Of a stretch of 64,000 nucleotides of DNA, positions 1 to 12,000 are shown one piece after another. The position numbers and the translations under genes are program-made. This DNA comes from Lotus japonicus (Eukaryota > Streptophyta > Magnoliopsida > Fabales > Fabaceae), in the NCBI RefSeq assembly GCF_012489685.1, contig NC_080045.1:51357096-51421095 (forward strand), read 5' to 3'. Below the pieces are notes generated by a model. The model ran no database searches, was not told the DNA's origin, and worked only from the letters and a program-made list of their open reading frames with translations. How positions within the stretch are numbered: the stretch's first letter is position 1; each line of letters starts with the position of its first letter.

Positions 1-3000
1 GAGAAAAATAGATGGGAGATGGATCCAGTGGCTGTTCCTTATGCTGTCTCGAAAAAGCTAATAAATCATGCACGGATTAGGCATGATTGGGGTGCCGTGT
101 ATATTGCATTGAAGGGGGAGGACAAAGAATTTTATGTAGACATAAAGGTTATAACTATATATATGTATATTCTATTTCTTGTTGAGAAATCTTTTTTCTA
201 TTTCTTGCATGATGATCATTTGCATGCTTTATTTTTTCAGGAATTTGAAATGCTTTTTGAAGATATTGGGGGTTTCAATGGGCTGTATATGAAAATGCTA
301 GCCTGTGATATCCCGACAACTGTTCAACTAATGTGGATTCCTTTCTCAGAATTGGATCTCCGCCAGCAGTTTCTCGTGACATTAAGGGTGTCCCGTTGGT
401 TTTTGAGTGGCTTGTGGAATTCCGGAGTTGTCACCTATGGGAGAAATTGGATCTTTAAGAAAATTAAGGACACAACTGATGACATAATGACAGTGATAGT
501 GTTTCCTATTGTGGAGTTTTTAATCCCTTACCCGGTATCATTGAGCTCAGAACATGCCATTTGCTAATTCAGGTGATTGGTTTTGAATAATGAATTTTAG
601 AAATCTTTCTTGTTATGATACAGGTGAGGATACAATTGGGGATGGCTTGGCCAGAGGAAATATTTGAGACAGTAGAATCCACATGGTACTTGAAATGGCA
701 ATCAGATGCAGAAGCAAACTTCAAATCTAGACAAACAGACGATGATGGTCAATGGTTTATTTGGTTTATAATCAGAACTGCTATATATGGGTTTGTTTTG
801 TATCATGTATTCAAATTTATGAGGAGAAAAGTTCCACGTCTTCTTGGTTATGGTCCTATGCGAAAAGATCCAAATTGGCGGAAATTGCGGCGAGTGGTAT
901 AAGTTTAATCTTGCATCTTGTCTAGATTCATTTTCTGCCTAATTTTCTAATGGTTACCATCCAAGGTTTGGAGAATGCTTACAATCCTATTCCATATCTG
1001 TGTGCTTGCAGAATCCAAATTCCTTTTGGAGGCTATTTTTTCAGTTTAGCTCCCTTGACTAATAAAAAATTGTGTTTATTTGAATTTGCTTGGGTTCAGG
1101 TTTTAAACGGAGCCTTCTAATTTGCAATAAAAGGTCCTTCTAATTTGTTTGGTGGTGATAATCGTGGGATTCTTGATATGTTTAAATTTTGGAATGCTCA
1201 ATGAGTCTTGTGTTACTGTTATCCTACTGGTTCATTCAGCTTGATTTCACTCTGAACCTCTCCATCATCAGGCCCCCTACCATCCACTGTTGCTACTGCT
1301 TCAGCCTCCTTAACTTAACATAAGGCCCTTCAACCATCATGGTTTCATACCTAGTAGACCAGTGTTTTCCTCCCATTTTGCATTCCCTAATTCTCTTCAA
1401 TAATATTTTTTCTTTTATTTATACAAAGGGTCATGGTACAGTTTGTAGGTTTGTTGCGGACCGGAGACAGGCCAGTGCAGATTTCATTGATGTTATCACT
1501 ATGAACAGTAGTGGCAGTCTGGCAGAGCCATGTGGGGGGCCAGTGGAGGTATGTGTGTTATCCGAGTGAACTCTCCTCCCTTTGAATCCTTCCTTCGCCT
1601 TGACATTTTCACCTATATTCTTAATCTGAATCTTCCTCTCTTTAATTCCGTCACCCATTTTTACCTCCTCAACCTTCATCAATCTCCTCTCCTGACTTTT
1701 TATCTTAGCCTCTTAGGTCCACTTCTGACCTCTATCATCATTGCTGTCTCATACTAAACTTTTGGGCCAATCACTATTTATCATTACCAAGTAGCATACA
1801 TGTCACTTTCCACTTCCACTGACCAGTATATTCATTCATGTGGATTGGCTTAATGCCAGATTTATTACTTCACATATTTTATGAACTTCTAATTTCCGCA
1901 AGTCAAAGCAAAGTTTTAGTGCTATTTTATGTAAATTTGAAATATTTGGGGACATAATCACTTTCTAACCATTTTTGTGTGGCTTCTGCACATTTTCTAA
2001 GGGGTGGGTTCCTTGTCAAATCAGCAAAGAAGAAATTTATAAAGCTCTTGTAAATTGATATCTTTATGCTTCCCCCCCCCCCCTATGTTGCTTTTATTCT
2101 TTAGCTTAATGTTGGTGAATGTCTTTTTATCTTGTCTATTTTATTTCTGTTAGAGATATAATATCACTCGAGTCTCCAACTAATAGTATAAGCTTTTAGG
2201 AGAATTTTTTATTGGCATCGTATGAGAGCCTCTATGACCACGTGGCCAAGAATTCAATCCATACTGCCCCATTTCTGTTAAATTAAAATTTTCACAAGTA
2301 AAGTGGGCCTGTTCATTTGTCTTTGCTTCAGCCCAAAGTTCGCTTGTGTGAGGGGGCATGTTGGAGGTATAAAATTATTGCTAATGGCATAAGTTTTTAA
2401 CAAAGTTGGGCCTTGAAAGTTTATTTTCTAGTGAATTCTTTTATCCACATGGTTGCTTTATCATCAAATATTAGTTTTAATTTTTCTTGTTTCAACACTA
2501 TCATATCCTATTTTCCTGTTTATGATTTTTTTCTTGAGATGGGGTGCTAAAAGTTTAGTTTGTATTTGTTGCTTTTATTTATCTGTTTCTTTTTCTTCTT
2601 TAAGATGGAATGATATACATGGTTTTTTGCCTAATGTTGTCTGGATGACCTATATATAGGATCTCACGAGACCATCATGCAACTTTTAACCAGGCTTTAT
2701 TGCTTTTTTCCTCCAATATCTTGCAGAAGTATTACATTAAACTGAAAGTGAGAAGAATCAAGGATAAGAGAAAGCATGGCGTTGATCCCATAAAGACAGC
2801 TTTTGAGCAGATGAAGGTTAAAACTTGGCAACTAATTATTTTTTGTCTTCATATTATGTATTATTCTTATCTAGGAGAAAATTGTAAGGCTTTAAGCTGT
2901 TTGGCAGAGGGTGAAGAAACCACCGATACCATTGAAGAGCTTTGCTAGCATTGAATCTATGAAAGAGGAAATTAATGAAGTTGTGGCATTTTTGCAAAAT

Positions 3001-6000
3001 CCAAGGGCCTTTCAAGAAATGGGTGCTCGTGCACCTCGGGTATGATATAGCATGTAGTTTTTTTAACATTACAAGGCATTGTTTTATTTTTTCCTTTCTT
3101 TTAGTACATTGTTGCAACATTGTGACAAACATTTTCTTTATCAACTTTTAGATTGTTCTTGTTCCTTGTAATTTAGCGCACAAAGAATTTTTAACCTTTG
3201 CAGAACAAAAGTGTAATAATCTTCTTGTACTAATACCTTCTTTGTCTTCCTATATCTCTCCCCGCCACCTAAAAATTAGGGTTTAGAGTTTAGGGTGTTA
3301 AACCATTAGAAAACAAAAATATAGTGTTATCTTCTTGTACTAACACCTGCTTCTTTATCTTCCTATTTCTCTCCTCGCCACCTAAAAATTAGGGTTTAGG
3401 GTTAGGGTTTATCTTCATCTTTCTCTCCTCGCCACCTAAAAATTGGGGTTTAGGGTTAGGCTTTATGATTAGGGTTTAGGGTGTTAAACCATTACAAAAC
3501 AGAAGCGAGGTATTATCTTCTTGTACTAACACCTTCTTTATCTTCCTATTTCTCTCCCCGCCATCTAAAAATTAGGGTTTATGGTGTTCTACCATTACAA
3601 AATAAAAGTATAGTATTATCTTCTTGTACTAACACCTCCTCCTTTATCTTCCTATTTCTCTCTCCACCACCTTATAAACAGTCTCCCCGTGATGACCCTT
3701 CTCCAACGTGTTCTCTCCCCTCCCTCCGTAACCTCTCCCACTATTTCTTTGATGTGTCTGTCCCCTTTCTTACTTCAGTCTCTTCCCGCCTTCCATTTTT
3801 TTCTCATATTTTCTTTATCAACTTTTAGATTGTTTTTGTTCCTTGTAATTTGGCGCACAAAGAAACTTTGAATTTACTCCCATACCTACCACTTTCGAAC
3901 CCCTTATTTTCCACTCCTAGTCTGCCGCCCCGCCAAAAAGCCACCACCAAACCTCCATTGAAGCTCCTCCAATCACACCCAACACCACCCCAATCTCTAT
4001 CAACAACGAACTGCTACCACATCTTCCTCCACAACTCTCTCTCCTTCTCCATGGCTATCTCCCCCACAACAAACCTCCACCCACCTCTTTCCAACCGCGT
4101 ATCACCAGTCGACCACCACAATTTTCTCACCCATATTCACCAACTCACAACTCGTCCACCAACCCCAACAGAAAACCGGGAGCAAACTCCTCTCTCCATT
4201 TTTTTTCTTCACCTACCCCTTCACCATCTTCAAGCTCTGCTGTGGTCAAATTGTGTGCATAAGCTCCGTTGCATTTATATGATTAGGATTTCAAGTTCAA
4301 CTATTACAAAATTGCCACCGTGGAAATGGAAAAATTTAAATACAGATTTTGAAAACATCTTTTGTCTGTTTCCAAATTTTAGTTTTAAAAACTAAAGAGA
4401 CATTGTTTTTAGAACAACTTTTTTAAAATAGGATTGCAAACAGGTTTTTGTTATTGTTTATAAAAACAGAAATCATACACACCCTTAGACAGTTATTCCC
4501 CAATGAATTAGTTTTTAGCTATGAGACCATTCTCAATTCTTATAATCTAGTAGCGAAATAAACTTTTACTTGAATGTCTTTCCAAAATTTTGCTGACCCT
4601 TTCATCATATGCCAACTGTTGAATGCGTTATTTGAAATGTCTATGGCAACTACTAATCTGCGAACTATTTTCATGTTACAGGGTGTTCTTATTGTAGGTG
4701 AGAGGGGTACAGGTAAGACGTCTCTAGCATTGGCTATAGCTGCAGAGGCTAGGGTGCCCGTTGTAGAAATTAAGGCCCAACAATTGGAGGCTGGGCTATG
4801 GGTTGGACAAAGTGCATCCAATGTTCGTGAATTGTTTCAAACAGCAAGAGATTTGGTTATCCTCTTTTAACCACCCTTATTTTTATTATAACTGTCTTTA
4901 CCTTTCATTGTTTAGATTTCTATAATTATTTGAGTCAAATAAGTCGTTACTCCGAAGTAAATATATGCTTCTTAAAATATTGTTCTAAACTTATATTGAC
5001 ATGAACTTCGTGTGGTGTCAAGTTTCAGTGTTTCATTTGGCTTTTCTTAGATTTTGGGTTAGATCTAACTCTACTGTAAAAGCTAGCTTAGGGGCAAGGA
5101 TTGGTCTGCTCTTTATCCGAACCATTTTTGGCCATATTTTGAGATCTTAACACACCCGTATCATGCCCAGGGCTGGGCATCTGGATTGTGAATTTTGCGG
5201 GAATGAACATTTGCTGGTGTCCCAGTTATGGGTGTCCCAATAATGGATCTATGATAGACTCTAGTACCATTTTAGATTTTGAGTTAGACATAACTTTAGC
5301 CCAAAAGCTAGCTCAGGGGTGAAGATTGTTTTAACCTTTATAAGGAATTAAGGACTATTTTTACTCATATCTCTATTAAATGTGGGAACTTAACAACGTT
5401 TGCTATTACAAAGCATTTATCTGAAGATTTCAATCAATTTATTTTATTTTTTACATATTCTGATAGTTTTATTACTTAAATTATGTTTTAACTTTTATGT
5501 AGTAGTTCTGGAACTGGACTGGACTGACTGATCCATTTATCAATTGGCTCCACTTTTTCTGTTGCCTCCCCAAATTTGTATTGTATCAAAACCTAGTCAA
5601 TGTGCCAGATTGTATTGGAAATAACAATAAATATTAGATTTTTTAATTGTCTCTCAAACTGTGTTGTTTATTATCAAAATATGAATTTGCAAGGTTAAAA
5701 TAATTAATATGGTAAAAATATATATAATTTTGCTAATTGCAATTACACTAGTATATGATAATGTTTTGCTACTTTTCATATAACGTATTTTTATGGTTGG
5801 ACCAGTGGTCAAACTGTTTACTCTGTGAACCAGTTCTCCCTGGTTTGATGTTGTACTGATTTTTAAAACTGGGTTTCTATTTACGTGTGCTGTATTAGGC
5901 TGGCTATTTGAGTTTGTTAATCTTTGAGTCCTATATTATATCTTCTCTATTTCTGATGTGTTTGTAGCTACTTGTAGGCTCCTGTGATAATATTCGTGGA

Positions 6001-9000
6001 GGATTTTGACCTGTTTGCTGGCAGACGCGGCACATATGTCCATACCAAAAATCAAGATCATGAAACTTTCATTAATCAACTGCTTGTGGAACTTGATGGG
6101 TAATGTATTGTATTGGGTTCTTTTGATCAGCTGATAATGAAGGTATGCTCTTATGTAATTACTAAGCACTGGTTGCTATACTATGTAGATTTGAGAGACA
6201 GGATGGGGTTGTTTTGATGGCTACTACAAGAAATCTTAAGCAAATTGATGAGGCCTTGCAGAGGCCAGGTCGCATGGATAGAATATTTCATCTTCAAAGA
6301 CCGACACAGGCAGAGAGGGAGAAAATATTATACTTGGCCGCAAAGGAAACCATGGATGACCAGCTTATTGATTATGTAGACTGGAAAAAGGTTTATCTTA
6401 AATTCTCTTATTTTAGTAGAAAACCACTTTATTTTTTATTTTTTATCAGAGAATAAGAAATGTTCAACCAAGGGTGTGATAAGACATCCTGCGTCTGCAA
6501 CGCAAACAAAAAAGAATAACAAAAAATCAATGCTGCAAGACCAACCTTTTCTCTATGCATACTGAAAATTGTGATTCTACTGAAACAGCCATGAACAGAG
6601 CACCAAAGAGAGGCAATAAATAAAACCAGATGCTACAACAGTGTAAGGGCAAAGGGACACCATTAGAAGTATGAACAATTTACTCCAACTATCTACACCA
6701 AAGAATTTATCCTCCTGGTTTTTACCATGGCAGAATTGATCCAAAGTAGTGGGAGTTGGGAGACGCTCAGTGCCTAGCAAGAACTCCTAAAGGTTTTCAA
6801 TAAATAAGTAGCTTCCCTAGAGCATAAAAATAAGTGGTCTGCTGCTTTTAACTAGAACTACACATAATAAATATTGGGACTGTGTGTCATCCGCATTATT
6901 CCTATATAATAATGATGTCCAAGCAAGAGATTTGGCCTTAGAAGGGGGCTTTCGACTTCTGGATCGGTTTCTCAAGGAAGAACTTCTGAATAGTTTCCAA
7001 TTAAAAGGACTTAAATAAAACACCAGAGAAATCTAAAGATCTTATAATGGGTTATTTAAACCTAGTAGTTTAAAATTTTATTTTATTTTAACATAAAAGT
7101 GAGCTCTTGCTTGTGATATGGGCTCTGATGCCAAGTTTTTACTTGGGGCTTGGTGTTCCTCTACAAACTTTTTTGTTCGCTTGTTCTGCAAAAGAAGACT
7201 TTATTAAGAGGGTAAAAAATAAAAAGGGTAGAGGATGAACTTTACGGTTAAAACAAATAGGAGACAGGCAGGAAGAGGGGTGAGATGGATGGGACTTTGG
7301 GGATAGGTTATAGAATGAGAATACTGCACTTGATCCATAAACCACGACTAAAGATTTGAAAGCAAAGGAACAAAGATGAGAATGGAGGATAAGAAGAATG
7401 CTGCATTAGAATTTGAGAGAGATTTAACTTAACTTCAAATGCTAGGTTAAAGCATGAGGGTTGTCGGAGCCTTATAAGAGCTACTTTGCCCATATCTTTA
7501 ATCTGTGTGGGATTTCAAGTTTTCAACTTGATGAAACAGAAGAATTTCATTGGGTCTTAACTGATAACTAGTATTTTTTTAGCTTAACTCATAAACAGTC
7601 CTAATGTCGTTAAATGCTGTTTACGTCTTTCTTTGTACTTGGTTATGACTATCCTTTGTACTCTGTTCCTCCCTTTGGACTCAAAATTTATTAATTTTCA
7701 GGTGGCCGAGAAGACATCTCTTTTACGGCCTATTGAGTTAAAACTTGTTCCTCTGGCTTTGGAAGGAAGTGCCTTCCGCAGCAAAGTTCTTGACACAGAT
7801 GAATTGATGAGCTACTGTGGTTTCTTTGCGGTAAGAATTTGTAGAATATGGTACTTTATTTTCATTATAACTGATAATAGAAGGTTAACTTTAATAGAGT
7901 ATAGTATACACTTTTAGTATCAAGTTGTTAAGTGTTAGAATAACACTATTTAATGTACTATATATACTGTGCAGTGCACACAGTTGTAACTGTTCAATCA
8001 TTATCAATAACAGAATCAGTTTTTCTGTCTGTCTGTCTGTCTCTCTGTTTCTAAGAAACTTTTTGCCGTCGGGTTCATCAGTATGGGTGATTTAATAGGA
8101 AATTCTCTCCCTTCCCTGAAACCCTCACCTCCATAAAGAAAGTGGGATATGATTCTAGGTCCTTGTGCTGCCAATTGCTTAGGACTTTATCAGTCAAGCC
8201 AGCTTACACCTTATTTAACTAGTATGGAGGTTGCTCATACTTAGAATTTGTGCTTGGTGACCTGCCTTCTACTTAAAAAAATGATTTCCCCTGAAATGCC
8301 TTCTCCAGGTAAAAGAAATTGTTCTTTAGCTTGTTCATAGCAATGAGATAAGGGCTCACATGTTCATTTGATTTGTTATTGTTTTTTTTTTTTTTTTTTT
8401 TATCAAGAATTATAATGAAGAGGCTGATTGAAGAACACTATTGCATTTATTAGAGAAACTCAGAATTGTAAAAAGTGTTTATCATTGATGATTGAAAAGC
8501 TAATGATACAAGAGACTGATTACAACTTATATAGAACTCTATAGCTTGTTGACTGACTCAGTTGACAGCTAAGCATAACCGCATAGCCTAACTGAATTGC
8601 CAGCTCATTATAACAACCCTAGTGCTGACTGTTAGTACAGTCAGCAACTACTAAAGTGTAACTCTGTACACATTCATACAATGTACTCTAATAGCATTAC
8701 TTTTCTTTCTACTTTTTGTTATCTTTGAGATTATAGATCTGTTCCTTTTAAAACTATGTTTTATATATTTTTTTATATTGACTTTTCTATAGGAAATGAA
8801 ATGTATTTATTATCTTTGCTTAGACTTTCAGTTCTTGGATCCCGCCATGGTTGCGGAAAACCAAAATTATGAAGAAGTTAAGCGAAGTGTGGGTAAATCA
8901 TCTTGGACTGACATTATCAAAAGAAGATCTCCAAAATGTTGTCGATTTGATGGAACCATATGGCCAGATAAGCAATGGGATAGAGCTTTTGAGCCCTCCA

Positions 9001-12000
9001 CTTGATGTAAGGAACTATCATCTCTAGAGTGGTTATTATGTGGTCAACTCACAGCTTTGCCTTGCACAATATCTTCTTATCTGTAATCACTTCGATTTTT
9101 AAATTTGGACATAGTTGCCTTCTGAGTTTTCTCTGTTTTAGAAGTTAAAACATAATTTACTTCTGTTGCTACAAAAAATAACAATATGAAATTTATTTGT
9201 TGTGCAGTGGACAAGGGAAACCAAGTTTCCACATGCTGTTTGGGCAGCTGGGCGTGGTCTTATTGCTCTTCTATTACCAAATTTTGATGTTGTTGATAAT
9301 CTTTGGCTTGAACCTCTATCCTGGCAGGTCAGTCATACTCATTCATTGCCTGCTTTTTATAACCTCACAATAAAGCTCTGCTTCCTAGCACAAACTTATG
9401 TGCAGTAGCTTTCCGTGACTTCATATATCTCTTGTAAGTGTCTATGTTAGGCCCATATCCCATGTTTATCCTAGAAAGAAACAGAAAGGGACCTAGATGA
9501 TGAATAATGGATAAACCGAGGAGTTACGTAAGGTACAAGGAGGGAAGGATGAGCCAAATGACGAGTATGCTGAGTAGGAAGAGAAAGGAGGGAATTATGG
9601 AATGGGTTTGGTGTTAGTGTGACAAAAGGGGATCCATGTAGTGGGGAGAGAAGCAAGGAAAATATGGTATTATGTAGTTTTAGTGGGATTTTGGCCATTT
9701 CTGAAGATAAAAGTTTATTCGGGGACTTTCTTGGTAATAGAGTTCATGAGAGAGTCAGAGAACAGAGAGAAGGAACGAACCTATGAATGCAAAACTGAAT
9801 TGAAACTGAATAGTTTATAAATATATATCGCAGTGCAGTTAGCTGAGCTAGCAAAACTGACTAGGGAGCTAACACTAACAGAATCTAACAATCTCTAACT
9901 AATCCTAACTGCTGTAACTGTTAGAAACATTTCTGTTTATATGCATATGCATTGAACCAAATAAACAGTTACCAATGTTCAAAAAGTGGTTACTGGATCA
10001 ACCATATGTGGACTTCTGGTCATTTGTTACTTTAGAGAATAAATAGCATCAAATGTCATATATAACTATTTATATTTGCGTATACTGAATGCAGATTTCT
10101 ATAACATGTATACTGAACCTAATTGATTTCCTTTCTTTTTATGCTTCCATTCCTTTTGTGTTTACTTAGCATTGCATATGAGTTTCTTTTAATTGCAGTA
10201 TAGTAGTATCTTTGACTCCTGCCTCGTATGTTTGCTTTCACCTATCTAGCCTGATTGTTGTTGCTAGAATTGGCCATTCCCTTTCCATGTCTTAAATGTT
10301 GGGTGTGGATTTTTGAATCAACTCTTCGTGAATCCTATTGCTAGCTTTTTTATTCCAAACTTGCTTAGTCATCATGGTTGTTACAGTTCTGTTAGTCTAG
10401 GCTAATAGAGGAAATTATAAGGGCCTTATTCTATTTTATTACAAAAAAAGACTGACTTATCACATTCACTCGAGTAATGATAGACTCTTATCAATTTTTT
10501 ATACAGGGAATTGGATGTACAAAAATCACGAAAGCAAGAAATGAAGGTTCCATTAATGGGAATTCAGAATCGAGATCATATCTTGAAAAAAAGCTTGTGT
10601 TTTGTTTTGGTTCTTATGTTGCATCCCAAATGTTACTTCCTTTTGGGGAAGAAAACTTGCTCTCTTCATCTGAGATACAGCAAGCACAAGAGGTTGGCTA
10701 TGTGTTTTACTTGACGCAGCTAAAGTATTTTCTCGTTTTTCATGTCATAATTTCTTTGAAAATGATAATATTCCTTATAAAAAATTCGTGACGAAGAAAA
10801 CTCTTATCTGTGTTTTATTTACTACAGATAGCTACACGAATGGTCGTTCAATATGGATGGGGACCTGATGACAGTCCTGCAATTTATTATCGTACTAGAG
10901 CGGTATATACCTTTATTATATGTATTCCAACTGTTATTGGGTGACTTGATGGGTTTTTGTATGCATATAGACTGGCATTTAAAAGTTAGGTCAAATTATT
11001 TGATAAGGTGTTGAAGCTTACTTTTGTCCAGAAATGTTGCGCTTACTAAGGATCAAAGCTAAGAACTCACAAAACACCCCACATATAATCAGACACAAGG
11101 AATATATGAACGTAGTTTGACAACTTTTGCCTACAGACATGGAAATGCATCAACTAAGTGTTTACTAATTACTATCTCTAATAAGATTACGAGTTTTACA
11201 GAAATTTGAAAATCCACCCCATGTAGCTTATCATCCTACAAACCCGAGTACCCCACTTGAGTAATCTCACAAGAGATTACTCACACTTGCTCACTTCTCT
11301 TGGACTTGGGATGCCGAACTCTTTAACAAGACCCCTCTTTATGATGATGGTCAATGACTTTCTACAAGTTACAACGATGGTTGAAGAATGAGCTAGCACC
11401 AGCGTCGTTGTTTTACCATTGGAAAAGACAAGGTTCAAAGCAGAAAGCTCGAGCACCATATCATAATAGAGAAGAAATTTTATTTCTCTGATATTGATTG
11501 AAAAGTGTAATCACTTATGTAAAGGTAGAATTGGCTTTGATAAGGAAACCAATCTAAGGTAAAAAAGGTAATCAATACAAAATAACTGCCCTATTTCCTT
11601 TGATCTGATCATACATCTGTTTTGATTATAATATGATACTGATTCGGATTTTATTACAATCACATCAAAGTAAATATTAGGAAAGTATCACAGCAGTTTC
11701 ATTGACAAAAATCAGTTTATATGAAGAGTTATTGGATATTAGAAGTGCTTCATACTGTACTGAGTGTTAACTATCCCCTCATACACTAATATAGAATCAT
11801 TGAGCTGTGAACTACTCGCTCTTCTGATTTGGTCAATTCTTATTTTCTCAGACTACTGGTGCAGGCCATGCTTCTATAATCTGCTTTTGTTTTCTTCTTC
11901 TTCTGAAGATTGAAAAGTACTGCTTTCTATTTTTCTGAATCTGATTAACGAAACTATTACTTGCGAGAAAGCATGACCAATGACCTACTTGAAAATATGT

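Noticed and set aside
3481..4395. Open frames of 60-180 codons in intron 5
   Set aside because: Low-complexity proline/serine/leucine-rich translations caused by CT-rich simple sequence. The flanking exons splice cleanly across them.
8095..8215. A confident SINE call in intron 9
   Set aside because: Box-A and box-B-like parts are present on the minus strand but too diverged, and no TSD was found; mentioned only within the intron entry.
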